Shown piece after piece: positions 34,561 through 47,332 of a stretch of 64,000 nucleotides of DNA. The DNA comes from Epiperipatus broadwayi. Its lineage: Eukaryota; Onychophora; Udeonychophora; Euonychophora; Peripatidae. The position numbers and the translations under genes are program-made. Location of the stretch: NCBI GenBank assembly GCA_028023455.1, contig JAQFVV010013315.1, forward strand, positions 1-64,000. The letters run 5' to 3'. The notes beneath the pieces were generated by a model. It was given only the letters and a program-made list of their open reading frames with translations, ran no database searches and had not been told where the DNA came from. Numbering within the stretch: the stretch's first letter is position 1; the number at the start of each line of letters is the position of its first letter.

Positions 34561-36907
34561 TGTAACTAGCTAAATAAATGGTGATCATTGAAAGGCAATT
34601 TGGTTCTCTAATGATTTGTAGCATCCTCTGCCAATAGCTGCCAACTGCTGATTTAATAGATGACTTTTATTTTTTGGGAATAAGGTTTATAATTTCTGCT
34701 TTTCTTTTATGATTATAGATATCTAAAATAACTTCCATTCATATATATTCAACATGCTTTCAAAAAACTTAACTGATACTTTAATTTAGAACTCTCAGAC
34801 AATTGAGATGAAATAGTATGGATTTCTCTGCCATAAATCTCAGAAGTAAATGCCAATAAACTTATTATACTGGCTGACTTGTATCTTGTGAGTAGTCAGT
34901 CAATGTTTATTTATCATATATAACTTATCACAATACCTGCAATAGCAATAAGAACTGGAATAAGCATTAGGAATTTTTTCACTTCACATACTTTCACATT
35001 CAAAGAGGAATTAAAGAATCTTCTCTCAGTTAAGAACAAACTCCTTTTTGCTAAGAGCAAGCTCCTTTTTGCAAGTTAGATATATATAATATGAGCAATA
35101 TCGAAATATAAAATGGAGTGGAAAAAGATATGAATTAATAAATCAAGAAGAAAATTTGTATGTTTTAGATATAGAAAAATAATAATTGATGTTTTTGAAG
35201 ACATTTGAAAAACAATTAAAGAATATTCTAATAATTTTCAGTAGGAGTATAATTAAAAATATTTGAAAAATCGATTTATGAGATTGTCACGCTTAGATTA
35301 AGTAATAATCAATATATAAGCTTCTGTTTTATATACAGTATATTATCATTCACAATTTTCAGCTTCTGATAGTCCACCACAGGCCAAATTCATTTCTAAT
35401 ATAGTTCTGGAAGAAGGTAAATCGCAATTTTTTTTGTTTTCAGAAATATTGAGTAAATTATTCTACTTCATCTTCCAATCTCAAAATCAGTCCCTTATAA
35501 GAATGTTTTCCCTTTTCTTGATATCCAATTAAGGATTTTTTCCAAATTCATTAACTGTCATTTCTTTTTACTTTTACCCAATCTACCCCCTTTTAAATTT
35601 CTTTATATATTATTACTGTGATAATATTAATCTTAACTTAAATTCTTTTTTTTCTTATTTTTTACATTATTCTTTTCATACTTTTGGTGTATTATTATAG
35701 TCTATTTTGTTTTTTTTAATGTTGACTTGACACTTCAGAAACAAAAGTCAAATAATCAGCATACTGAATCAAATTTTTTTCTTAAACATAAGAATGAACT
35801 TTTTTTAAAGCTACTAAACATATTGCTAATTATTTTAAGTATTATATTTTTATATGTTGGCGTCTATTATGTCATAGGCAAACATCATTATTATTTCTCT
35901 CTTCTATTTTTCCCTCATTGATTTTTTTTTTTTTAGTAATTGAATGATTTATTGCTTGAAAGTTCATAGGAAATTCAAATTCCAAACTAGCGGAAATGTA
36001 TCCACAATCCATGAATCTTGAGCAATGGATTCTGCCATTTTACCACAGCAATGAACCATGTGGAGCATTAAATCGTTTTGTCATAAGTTTTTAAAAATAA
36101 ATAAATCCATCTCAAATTGGTTGAGTATTTCTTAAATTGTGAAATTAGAGCCATCTGAAAGTTCTTACCAATTATGTGTTGTTGTTTTTTTCTTTTTTCC
36201 ATGATGTTTATTTTGTTAATATATTTTGTATTGCTGTGACCATTAGCCATGATAGTATCTCAAAATATACATATATATATATTTAAAACACAATTGCTAG
36301 TTGCGAAATAATTTTTATAAAATTTTAATGATAATGCATATTTATTTTGTTGGACAATGCATGTATGTCTCTATATATAAACAAATGTATTTATCTACAC
36401 ATTAATTTTCAACTATTTTAAAAGCAATCTTGAAATTGAATCACTCTATAAACTAAAAGACGGTAAGATTTTAACGTTAGAATATGAAAGTTCTTAAAAT
36501 ACTTATAAAAACTCAAAATAAATTTATATAAAAAAATTATATTTCAAACTATTAATAGCTAATGTGTTTTTTTTTAAAAAAAGTAATTCTTTGGAAAACT
36601 ATTCATTAGTATGGTGTGGAAACAGCTTTAGGCTAGCCATTTTGCAAACAGCTGGTATTTCTGCAACATTAAACCAAAACTGTGATCTAAAATTATGCCA
36701 CTTTCAACGTATAGCAATTTTATGACTTTTAAAAAATCGGACTGACAGAATAATAGTTTTAGCTTTACTAATCTACTTAAAGTTGACATGCATAAAAAAA
36801 TCATAACAGAGAATTATATATAGATTATTTTGCTTGATAATCAATCCTAACACAGAAATCACTACTAAGAAGTCTATATAACTTTTTTTACGAATATTAT
36901 ATTTATT
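34561..36907. other. AT-rich stretch, possible LINE 5' remains then filler
   Basis: The first few hundred bases may still belong to the LINE 5' region. A near-duplicate 21-base word ('aag(a/g)(a/g)caa(a/g)ctccttt') occurs twice at about 35032-35074. Short frames at 35727 and 36068 match nothing known. Confidence 0.4.
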
Positions 36908-37130
36908 TTATTTGAAATACATGCATTCTTCATATACCTGGAGCTTAATTGTAAATATAGGGGATTTGAACTCAAACTTTCAAGCACTTTCGACTATCCA
37001 CACACTCTCATACCACTGATACACATGACCAAACGCATGTAGAAAATATAAATAATCACCAAGATCACGTATTTCGTGTTAAACTAGCACTTATCAGTTG
37101 GTCCAGATTATCATCTCCCACACATTATTT
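36908..37130. mobile_element. F3 family copy, best-preserved outer end
   Basis: Starts 'tttgaaatacatgcattctt' and continues 'cctggagcttaatt', 'gatttgaactcaaactttca', 'actatccacacactctcata', 'actgatacacatgacc', then the hammerhead region and 'ccagattatcatctccca'. The outer ~65 bases match the copy at 6656. Only one arm is present. Confidence 0.7.
37058..37102 (-). ncRNA. Hammerhead candidate (F3), core mutated
   Basis: Minus strand: ACCAA, CTGATAA (G8 changed to A), stem II GTG / CAC, GAAA, a variable stem III segment, cleavage dinucleotide TC and TTGGT. Stem I is perfect and stem II has a G-C base pair at its foot. The G8 change would be expected to inactivate catalysis. Confidence 0.5.
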
Positions 37131-37446
37131 AATAAATGATACCAGTATCATCTATATTATATTTTATTAATTAGTGAGGAGATGTCCCAAATTAATCTAA
37201 TATAATTCTAGTAAAATGTACTCTGCAACAATGATTGTTGAAGGGGGGGATATGGCTTACTTGATATATTATGTTTTGCTAATATATAAAGCTGAAATAT
37301 TTTAATTTTGTGAACTGGTCATTAATTTGTAATTAATGCCAATTGTTTTAGTGTTATATGTAGAATAGTTATCCATCACCTCTCATTAAGAAAACTTTAA
37401 ATAAACAATAAAAAGAAATCAAAACAAAAAAAAACAATTATTGATA
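37131..37446. other. AT-rich non-coding stretch
   Basis: Nothing recognised between the F3 copy and the hAT-like MITE. Confidence 0.5.
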
Positions 37447-37454
37447 CTATAGTG

Positions 37455-37904
37455 CAGAGGTGGCCAATAAGTTGATCGTGATCCACTGGTTGATCGCAAA
37501 GTCATTTTTGGTCGATCGCGAGGCCAATCTGGCAAGAGCTGTCGGGATAACGAATGGAACAGATAAAGTCAAGTAATCAAGTTTTTTTGTTATTTTGTTC
37601 TAAATTTTTTTCCAATTCTAGATAGGTGAAGTCCATTAAGTCGTACCATTATTGAAAATAATATTTTTGATCTTGATTTGATGTAGCTAATTTGAATTAG
37701 TCAATATTGTTTTAATGTTGTTTTAATTCCCCTGGCATGAGTTTTTTGGCCATTAAATAATTATTTTTTACTAGGTAGATATATAAAAATAGTATGTATT
37801 TCACACCTTCCTCCACTTAGACTACGCTTATGACAATAAGTCGATCGCAACACATTTTAAAAATAAAAAGTAGATTTTATGAATACAAAAGTTAGCCACT
37901 CCTG
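37455..37904. mobile_element. Non-autonomous hAT-like DNA transposon
   Basis: A perfect 8-bp target duplication CTATAGTG lies at 37447-37454 and 37905-37912. Inverted termini are CAGAGGTGGCCAA and, on the other strand, CAGGAGTGGCTAA (10 of 13 identical). An 8-bp duplication with CAG-RGGTGGC-type ends is the hAT signature. The 450-bp interior has GATCG-rich subterminal stretches ('ttgatcgtgatcc', 'ggtcgatcgcgag', 'gtcgatcgcaac') that differ in composition from the flanks. It has no transposase frame, so it would have depended on a transposase encoded elsewhere. Confidence 0.88.
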
Positions 37905-37912
37905 CTATAGTG

Positions 37913-40900
37913 TATCTATCTATACATACTATAACAGTCGGGGTGTATGGAGTCTTACCGTACCTGCCATACAAGGGCACCACCAGGCTATTTGAATCTG
38001 GAAAATGTATATAGTAGGCAGATACTTACTATTAAGATCCAATTTTTATTTTATAAATACGACTGAAATGCCCCAGTCACTAGATCGTGGAGCAGCAGAG
38101 ACAATATATATTTTATTTTTAAAAAATAAAGATAATAAAAATAAGAATAAGCCATTGCTAGATTAACAATACACAGAAACATTTATTTTGCACATATATA
38201 AAATTCAGAATTATTTATTTTAGTATAACTTTTACTTTAGAATTTAAGTTACATTTTAACTTTTTATTTTAGAAGTTCACACAGATGAATTAATTAAAAT
38301 TTTATTAGAGTGTCAAGTATGGATAGACTACATAGATTGCACTCAAAAAAGAAAATATTCTATATCCCTTATTTAACCCTAGGCCCAAAATTTGCAGTCA
38401 AACCAACGCCAATCTGTCTGATATATCAATGTATTCAATGCAATATGAATTAGACAGCATAATACCATACTGTCAGGAAGGTACATCTGAACAGCATGAT
38501 TATCTAGAAGAAATGTCTCTCATCCAGTACAGGAATACTTCATCTGTCTGGCAAGAAGAGCAATAAAAAAACTTCATAGGAAGGGATTACGGTCCTTTTT
38601 GCTGACTTACAATCTCATTCCATAGGCTAAAGGGGTGATTCAAGGAGCAGAGAATACCATCTGCTTCCGATGGTCAGTAAGAAATGGGACTATTTTCCCA
38701 AGTGCGGCATATAATGTGATCCTGCATGTAACGGATCTTCATGCTGAATTTACTAATTACACCAATACATCCAAACCATTACCCCAATTTAATTGCGAAA
38801 CAAATAACCTAAGATTAACCCTCTCTTTAATTAAACTAGCATAACTTTACGATCTATCCAGCCATCCTCATCCAACTTAAATTTAACATGATTTAAAGTT
38901 TTTAGCTTAATAAAAAAAAAATCATAATAACTCTCAATAGACAAAAAAAAAATTAATGGAAATGATTTAAAAATACATATAATAAAAATAATTATTAATA
39001 AATGATTTAGTTTGGTCAGATAGGAATTTATATTTATATTTAAATACTGGAAAAGTTTTATAGTTAAAGTTCATTAGTTATATAGAGTTCTTATGGTTTT
39101 AAAAAGAAAGTCCATACTTTTTAGTTGTTTGTAATTTGGATCCCGTGTTGTTTCTAATTTCCACAATGTCCTGGGGAGACCGGTATGCTGTTAGCCATTC
39201 TATTGGTATTCATCCAGAGGTTCTTTGTTCTAGCTGGTATAGCTCTTTGCAGGATCTTATCACAAGACCCCAGTGTCTGCAATGTAGGAAAACAATACTT
39301 CCATTTTTTTTTCCTTTGGAAAAGCTTAAGGGATTGAAAGTGCATCTTTAAATCCCTTCTCCTTCAACTCTCCTGGAACTAACACATATAACACACAATA
39401 TTTTATTTCCAATCTTTTCCTTTTTATATTAAAATTGCAGATTAATCTCAACATGATGTCATGATGATGATTCTTTCGCTGTGGTCCATTTCCTGAGGGA
39501 TTTTTTTATTGGCTATTCTGTTTTTATTGTTTTTATCTCCTATCTGATCTTTAATTATAAATTCTGAGATGCCCAAAGACTAGTTTACTTTGACTGATTA
39601 AAAATAATCATTTCCATTTTTAACCTTTTCACACAATAGAATTAATTAAATTTTGTACATTCTTAAAGATATATTTTTATCTTTAAATCTTTTAAGTTTT
39701 TTTTTAAAATTTAGTTTTAAAATACTTTTTAATAAAGTTTTCTTTTAATATTTTTCCATCTGTGCAATTTTATATATATATATGAGTTTAGATGACTTCA
39801 TTTTTAATTTTTAAAAACAAGTTTTTATTTGCGAACTTTTTATTTTTAATTTCTAATTTTATTTATTAGAATAATGTAACAGCATGTGTGCCCGTCACAA
39901 TACGTACCAGGGATAGCAGACAAATTAAAGAAAGTCTGCAATTAATATAATATCAAAATAGCTTTCCAAAGTCATAGCACACTTATTAGAAATCTTAACT
40001 TTGTAAAACCTAATCTAGAAATGCTGAACAACAAAACCATATCTACAAAATACCATGTGAAATGTAGAACATATACTAGTGGAACCAGTCAGATCATTTA
40101 AAAAAGCATAAACTGATGATTAGAAAAAAACAGGTCTATCTAAAGTAGCAGACTACATATATACTAATGACATACACAGGAGGACTCAAAAATAACGAAT
40201 GTTGTAATAAAAAATTGTATAATTATTGTTAGGTATTGCAAATTGAATCACTTAAAAAAAAGTATAATGCATTTAATGCAATGCATTGGTCTAAACCAGT
40301 ACTCTTGGAAACACTTGCAAAGTAATGCATTTTAACACAACTGTCACCCCCTTAAGTCCGCAAAAAAAAAAAAAAAAAAAAAAATTGAGACTTATTTTTT
40401 CATTCAAGAAATTTTTATAAAAATTGCATGAAGTGACATTGAATGAATATGACTGATAGATAAGCTGAGCCATACTGAATTTTATTAAAACATGTTCCAC
40501 ACTCAAAGCTTTGAGAGATGATACTTTGTGGGGATGGAGCTTTCTTTTTTTGGTCACAAAACAGAGTATTTACATTTTACTGTATCATTTAAATGTTTCA
40601 GAACTTGCAGATAAAATGCTTGACTGTTACGAATTGAATTTGAGAGAAGCTTGTTGTTTGGGTCAAAAAAATCAGCATTGGTTTGACATTGGACTTCACT
40701 TTTGATGCTCTTTATAGATGTGGTCAATTTAACATTTCAATTAAATCACTCATAAACTTGTGTTTTTATAAGAGCAGCATGCTTATAATCTCTTTCAAGT
40801 GTTATAACTCTTTTCTTGTTGTTTTCTGTAAATGAAAACAGAATTTCATATTGTCGCACTTCTCAGCCATTATAAAAAAAATTATAAGTATGCAAAATAC

Positions 40901-42830
40901 AGTTTACAAAAAATGGGGCTATGTGGATCCATGACTTCATATAAAAATGTCATTTGGCAGATTAATGCAGAAGGCTTTCTGCAAGATGTATGTAACAGCA
41001 GAAATATGTACTACAACAAATGCACCAACCAGAGAACAATTCCAGTTATTTTTGGGCCCCACTCATATGGTCAATTGGAATATGACAAAAATATTGAACA
41101 GAGAAGAAAAAGTACAAAGAAGAAAAAGCATGATAATGACAAGTAATCCATAAGTCAACTTAGTGTGATATTTTATATGTTCAGAAGCAACTCATTAAAA
41201 CTGCTCTTAGGAAAAAGTGAAGAAATCAAGAGTACTTTTTAGATAAATAATTTAAATATTTATTGCATGTTGTCTTTGGTAGAGTATAACTAATTGATAA
41301 GAGTACCACCTTAAATTTAATATTATCACTGGTCCGGCCAGAAATGCTTGAAGAAAAAAAGACTAAAATATTGTGTTATCTAATAACTTTTGTGCTATTA
41401 TTAATAGCTGAATATTCAGAAAGTTTAAATAAAATTTGCATTTTTGAGACACATTTAACAATTATTAGATGATGGGAAAAGTCCAGCATATAATTACTAA
41501 TATATATAGAGAGTGTACATGTTTAAATTTTACATAATTTAGCCATTGTGTGTATGTGCATACTTTAAAAACCAAAAACCTAATTAAAACTATCTTATAC
41601 TACAATTTGATTTTTAAGCATGTCAATAAATTTGCTATGCACATGCATAATTATATATTTACCTAAATATTTGTTATATTACATTTGTATGCAGTATGAA
41701 ATGTATATTTCTAAATTGTAAAAAATAATGGATAGAAATTTTAAAAGGTAATTAACCATACCAATAAAGATGATAATTTTAATTCAAAACATATAAAAAT
41801 GTACATAATGGTAAAGAATTGGAACCATGAAAGTACCACAAAAAATGACAAATAATATTAGAGAAAAAAAAAGTGTGGCATAATGTATAATGAAGAAAGT
41901 TCACTTTTTTAAAGTCACATTTCTATAAATAATAATGGTTAAAGGTAAAAACACTTTAAAAGATCATGTGATTATACAAATGTTAGTGTTAACTTGTCAG
42001 TATGGTAATGAAGATACAAAAATCATACACGAAGAAGTAAAAAATAAGAATTAGTGCAATGATAAAAATAATGAGAATAAATTAAAAGTGAAGGACTAAT
42101 ATTGTTACTAATATTGTTGGAGGTTATAGACTTTGGAAAATTATTCCAGAATAGAAATCTCATTTTAGCTAGTTTTTAAGAGTTAAATTGATTTTCTATT
42201 AATATGACTATTGTTAACCATATTACCATTATGATGGTATGAATTGGATTAATATTATATACCAGGTCACATTGAAAAGCTTTTTTAAAATTTAGTTGTT
42301 GGTTTTTTTTAGCTGTATTAAAACCATCCTTAATTTGAAGAATACTGTGTATGTATATTGTATTAATGTTCAACGGGAAGCATGAAAAATGCAAGCAGAG
42401 AAAAGAAATTTTTGTAGTAAAAACATTTCTTGATATTTTCCATTTAATTGAAGAAAAAGAATCTACTAAAATTCTGTCATCAAAGAATGTTCATGCAAAG
42501 ATTATTTCAAGAATATTTGCTGATTAATGTGATCATTTTTTGCTACGTTTATAGAGTATGTGGTAATTATAAATGACCTTATTAAGGCTTTTATTTTATT
42601 TCAAGGAATACCAACAGGAACTTTGCAATACTTTCTTATTCATTTACTCATATGTTTCCAAGAGGTTTTTTCTTCCTATTCTTGAATCAGATATAACTAT
42701 TTGAGAATTGTCTTAAGTAATTAGAGAAATTGCTTGGATGAATTGGAGAAAAAATTGATAAATGAAGAAAGAAAAGAAAGGGCCTGATAAAAACATTAAC
42801 AATGTTTTCATATAATAAATGTAATGTAGC
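37913..42830. other. 4.9-kb stretch with unrecognised GC-richer patches
   Basis: Segments at about 38375-38760 and 39120-39350 have a more balanced composition than the surroundings. They contain frames (38635-38844 plus; 39154-39345 minus) that I cannot assign. A plus frame at 40832-41146 is open for 104 codons and ends in a Lys/Arg-rich tail, also unassigned. A poly(A) run sits at about 40361-40383. These may be decayed retroelements. No splice-supported gene model could be built. Confidence 0.4.
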
Positions 42831-42839
42831 AAGAATTTT

Positions 42840-43430
42840 ATGGGAGTGGCAGTAGCAGGGTTAACATATGGTAACAATGCATTATGTGTTAGTAAAGAGG
42901 TGTTGGATTACTTTAAAAAAGTACAAAGGGAAGTAGGAAGACACAAAGAAGGTAATTCAAGGAGAAATGGGATGGTAAAAGTTTTATATGAGAAATACAA
43001 AATAAAAATAAAAATGTTTGGTAGAATGCAATTATGGATAGTAATAGAATAGCCAAAATAGGTTACAGGTAAAAGTTAGGCAATAAGATGAGTGAGAAAA
43101 GTAGTATGGTATGCAGAAGATTTAGACAAAGACTTTATATCAGCATACTTGTATAAAAGTTGAGATGATTGTGTTACAATTGTTGAGTGTTATAGTGGCA
43201 AAGAATGGGATAGAAGAATAGATACATTAATAAAAAATAGAAAGTTAGAGAGATGGAGAGCTAGTATGGAATGTAAAAAGAGTATAAATATGTATAGAAG
43301 TAAATAGAATATTGGAATGTGAGTTAATTTACAATAATATTAAGGGAAGTAGTTTATTGTTTAAGGCTCAAACAGGATGTTAGCAACAAGGGAATATATA
43401 CATAAATGAAGAAATGTGGAGGGTTTAGTC
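42840..43430 (+). pseudogene. LINE remnant, post-RT region
   Basis: The open frame from 42840 starts GVAVAGLTYGNNALCVSKEV and continues LDYFKKVQREVGRH, matching the 'lYG-e---sk-----le--Q--vgr' segment after the RT palm of animal LINEs. Further on, with stops and frameshifts, WRASMECKKSINMYRSK and MLATREYIHK fit the 'M--K-sl--Y---K' and 'R-g-L-TrEYi' blocks of the same C-terminal region. The remnant is decayed, on the plus strand, and probably the same element as 44790-45182. Confidence 0.55.
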
Positions 43431-43848
43431 TACAAGGTATTGTACCATTTATTTATATGGTACAAATATATTGGCATTCCGTAAGATATTTAAAAGCTAA
43501 GAAAAAAAAGGAACTTTATCGTTCTTATTAAAAAGATGCAATTAATTTTTTTTTAGTTTGTATAATCTATTTTTTTTTAAATGTACAATGAAAGTAAATT
43601 TTTCATCCATGTTTTTTTGTATCTAATTAAAAATAAAGGTAAAAATTGGAAAGAACAAAAGACACACAAATTACTAATCCAGATAAGCTAAAAGAAAAAT
43701 ATTTTAGCTAATTAAAGATGGCAGAATTATGCTTAAAAAAAAACGGAATTTGTAACTTAAATTTAAGAGAGAGTGTACAAGATTATCTTATATGCTGATA
43801 AAAAGACAAAAAAAAAATAGATGTGCAGAAGTTTCAAAAACTGGATCG
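43431..43848. other. AT-rich stretch between LINE parts
   Basis: Nothing recognised. It lies between the post-RT remnant and the exon-like patch. Confidence 0.4.
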
Positions 43849-44170
43849 AGTATAAAAAGAAGACAACTTCAATCTGGGTCTTCTCTTTACCTTCTGATTA
43901 CATGTCTGAGAGTTGGAGGTTTCTTGAGCATAACCTGTGGAAGTAATATACTTCTGCACAGGTAAGCTACTTGCTATACCAAGCTGTCACACAAGCATGG
44001 AAATGGAGCCTTATGAATACTGCTTTTTGCAATGAAAGGGTCACCACAACCATGCTTTTTTTCTCCAGCTATAGAATGGAACAATAATTTAAGACACTGG
44101 CAGAAGAGACCAATGGAATTTCCTATGAGGTCAGGATCCCATAAATCTACACCAACTTACCGGTAAGTTA
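43849..44170 (+). promoter_or_regulatory. TATA box and exon-like patch with splice signals
   Basis: A TATA-like 'gtataaaaag' lies at 43850-43859 and is followed by a stretch richer in G and C than its surroundings. Splice-like signals occur in workable order: donor 'cacag|gtaagc' (junction after 43961), acceptor 'tttttttctccag' (ending 44068) and donor 'accg|gtaagt' (junction after 44162). This would give a 5' exon, an intron of about 107 bp and a 94-bp second exon. No long coding frame is present in either exon. It could be the 5' UTR of a host transcript or part of an LTR. No homology was recognised. Confidence 0.25.
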
Positions 44171-44789
44171 AGAGTAACTTTTCCCAGTTGTATATAAATT
44201 TTGCAAACAATTCTTTAAAAATAAACTTAAAATAATCCCAATAAAGACTTTAAATTCTATTATTCAAGAGACTCTTGTTTACCTAAGAACTATAATTGTT
44301 GGACTATTTTTTAATTAATTGATTCATGTCTGGATTGGTGTGCATGTAATCTTTCCAATTAATTAATTAATAATGTGGTTTTTTTAATATTTTAATTTGT
44401 TAGAATAAAAATATTTATTTCTAATACCAACTATTCATTATGAATTATTAATGATTATTAATAAATTTATTAATGTTAATTATTAAGATTTGAAAATATA
44501 ATTTACCTTTGCCAACGCTGTATTGAACCACAATCCTCTGGAGATTCCAGATAATTTTGTCATAACTAAATAAATAAAAGGGGTTTGGCCAGTGGATTCC
44601 GATACAGAATCCTAGTGCCTTTCAAATAAATTAAAAGCTGGCTTACTTGATCCCATTATTTTACTAGTTACATTAGTTGAAAGGGTGTTGTGTGACCAGG
44701 AAAAATAATTGCGTCCATTAAATGTTACTGAATTTTCTATGAAAAAAATTTAATAGATATGACGTAATTTGGTTACTGAGTATGGGTAG
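44171..44789. other. AT-rich stretch
   Basis: Nothing recognised. Possibly further decayed LINE sequence. Confidence 0.4.
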
Positions 44790-45182
44790 TTAACTCATAA
44801 AAAAAAACCTAATAGAACAGTGGATGTTACAGTATATAAGGAAGGCATGGAAAATATTAGGCATCTGCTAATTGAATGTAAATGCTTACAAACAGAATGG
44901 GTACAAATAATGAAGTTGTGGGTGAATAAATATAAACAAAGTGATTATACTGAAGGTAAGTTCTTGGTTTTATGCAGAGTTTAGAAAAAGATAAAGGGGG
45001 ACCTAAATATAAAGACTATAGAGTGGACAAAGATGATATGGAAATGGAATTGAGAGGATAGAGAAGAATATGGTAAAAACTTAGGGTGGCTAACAGATTT
45101 CTATAGGCATATTAGCTGAGAGATTCCTGATTTCAACAAAGGAGAAGCCATAGTGCATCTCATCAATTGTAAGTTTGAATGA
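44790..45182 (+). pseudogene. LINE C-terminal remnant
   Basis: The frame reads KEGMENIRHLLIECKCLQTE followed by WVQIMKLWVNKY, the His/Cys end of a zinc-knuckle block (E...IrHLLiEC), but without the upstream Cys pair. After a frameshift it continues with TIEWTKMIWKWN, GWLTDFYRHI and FNKGEAIVHLINCKFE before a stop. The order is that of a LINE ORF2 tail. Confidence 0.5.
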
Positions 45183-46108
45183 TCAGTGAACCCTGAATGG
45201 TGTAGTACTATAACATTCCATTCCTAAACAGATTTCTGGAGTTTAGCTTCATAAATGTTAACGACGATTTGAAACTGGGACTAATGCATTTATATCTGTT
45301 AGATACACATGGACATGCTTTACAACTTTGAATCTAAACCCTTATGATTGAAGGCAAAATATGAAAACAGTTTAGGGCATAGAGATGTTGTAGCACTTTA
45401 ATATCCAATGTCTATTGATTACTCAAATGTATAATAAATGGTTCTTGAGTATGGTGTAAAAAGCAACCACTACTGTTTCTACGAATAGTTCATGATTATA
45501 AACAAATATATTCTTACTCATTTGTAATTGCATCTTTCGTCTTGTAATAAAATATTTGTTAAGATTCATATTCCTTTTAGCACTCTTTCATGAAGATATT
45601 TTTTTTGTATCTTCATTGCTTGCTTGTGTTTTTTTTTTTGCTTTTTAGCCTGGCTTTTTTTAATTTGGTGTGTTCATTTTTTCATGCTACTTTATTATTC
45701 ATAGCTTCACTTAACTGTAATTATATGATATATGATTATAAATTGTGGAATAAAGCAATAACAAACTTGTGTATAGACTGTTTCCTTGTAAAAGATCTCC
45801 ATTATCATGGCAACACGTGTATCATGAATTGAAATAAAAGATTTTTAAAATACAAATTTTTAAATATTTAATTAAAAATTATCAAAATTGAAATTTATTT
45901 ATCAATATTTTTTCTTTTTCAATTTTTGTTGGTGCTTAAAAAATTTAAAAAGTATTGATTATATTTTAAATTATGTCATAATTATTTGAAATCAAAAATT
46001 GCTGCCAATATTTTTTCTTTTATGTAATACAGAAAGTCTTTTTTTTTTTTTTACTTGCTACAAAACTTAAAATATATGAACAACGATAATATAGAAATAG
46101 CAAGTGAT
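45183..46108. other. AT-rich stretch
   Basis: A frame at 45590-45832 is rich in Phe and Leu because of T-runs and is taken as chance. Nothing else recognised. Confidence 0.45.
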
Positions 46109-46150
46109 TCCAAGATTCATTTCTGGAAAATCCTGCTATCATCAGATGGT
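46109..46150 (-). ncRNA. Isolated hammerhead-like motif
   Basis: Minus strand: GGACCAT, CTGATGA, a 15-base hairpin region (weak pairing), GAAA, T-GA-A, TC, TTGG. It resembles family F3 in the 'gatctggacca' lead but differs in the hairpin. One mismatch lies next to the cleavage site. It could be a separate, older family. Confidence 0.35.
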
Positions 46151-46459
46151 CCAGATCTTTTCTCGTACATATCAGCATCGTAATTTATAGTTTTTTTCAT
46201 GGCAAATTACTGCAATTAAATTTATAACTATGATATTATTTGAATTTTTCCATTTACATAAGATCAACATATAAATCTGCACTTAAGTAATATATACAGT
46301 ATATATTATTGAAAACAAGTCATATATCACATGACCTATATAGCTTGCATTACCAATATGTAATAAATAAAGAGCATGCTAATAGCTCTAAACATCTTAA
46401 TAGTTATGTATTAGATAAATGCTTAGCTTGGGTTAGGATTCTGAATCTAATGTCCTAGC

Positions 46460-46500
46460 TCCTCACTGAAGAGAGCCATAGCTCAAAATCGGTCTGGGGA
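46460..46500 (+). ncRNA. Isolated hammerhead-like motif, G12 changed
   Basis: Plus strand: TCCTCA, CTGAAGA, stem II GAGC / GCTC with a CATA loop (perfect four pairs, G-C at the base), AAAA in place of GAAA, T-CG-G stem III, TC, then TGGGGA. Stem I pairs over six positions. The surrounding 'gtcctagctcctcact' resembles F2. The change in the GAAA box would be expected to inactivate it. Confidence 0.45.
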
Positions 46501-47318
46501 AGGTGATAATTTAAGATAAAGATTTCAAATGTTTTCTTTTGTGGAATTTTTCATTTAAAAAAAGCTTGTTTAGAGCTATTAGCATACTGTTTCTTTATTA
46601 TATATATCTTGAAAGTTTTATCAAAAAGTTCTGTATATTATTTTAATTAACTTTCCACTATGAATAATGTAACCAAAAAAAAAAAACAATAAACACTGGT
46701 ATTTCAAACCAAAAACAAGTCAACTAGTAAAATATTTTTATTGTTTTGATTCATTTATAAATCAAAAATGGACCATTTTTAGCTTATGTCCTAGTTTTAA
46801 ATAAGGGATATAGATCAGACCTTAGTAGTTTAAATGTATGAAAACGGGAAATATGACAAATGTCTTAAATATTTTCACAAATAACTAAACCTCTGCTGTA
46901 AAAATTTATATATAATTATTAGATTTTCATAGTCTTATAATCTTTTTTATTTAAAACTAGAACTATAATCAAAAACAGTTCCATTTTTGATTTATAAATT
47001 CTCCAGACAAATGAAAATACTTTACAAAATGATGAGATTGTACTTTGCAATACCAGTTTGGTTACATCATAGTTGAAAATTATCTAAAATAATACATATT
47101 TTTCTTTAAAACTTTCAATATTTATATTTATAAACCTTGAAAATCTTCTAATTAATATATGCATATGCAAAATAAATTATGGCATAGATTCAATGATTTT
47201 TTTTTCTTTTATGTTATGTCTATATGATACAACAAATATTATAATTGTAGAAAGTATAATTTTTATAGTTATAACATTTATTCAATGTATACATAATATA
47301 AAAAATTTTGTAATTAAT
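46501..47318. other. AT-rich non-coding stretch
   Basis: Nothing recognised. Confidence 0.5.
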
Positions 47319-47332
47319 ACATTATAAGACTA

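Noticed and set aside
35032-35074. Near-duplicate 21-base word
   Set aside because: Two imperfect units only; no element boundaries or wider repeat.
38275-38365. Frame reading DELIKILLECQVW, similar to the LINE phrase at 2930
   Set aside because: Only a dozen residues fit, the Cys pair is missing and the continuation does not match; too weak to annotate as a LINE tail.
39154-39345. Minus-strand frame in a GC-richer patch (contains IPARTKNLWMNTNRMANSIP)
   Set aside because: Reads like a coding remnant but matches no family I know; a function would be invented.
40832-41146. Open frame of 104 codons with a Lys/Arg-rich end
   Set aside because: No motif recognised, an overlapping frame is equally open, and no splice or promoter context supports it.
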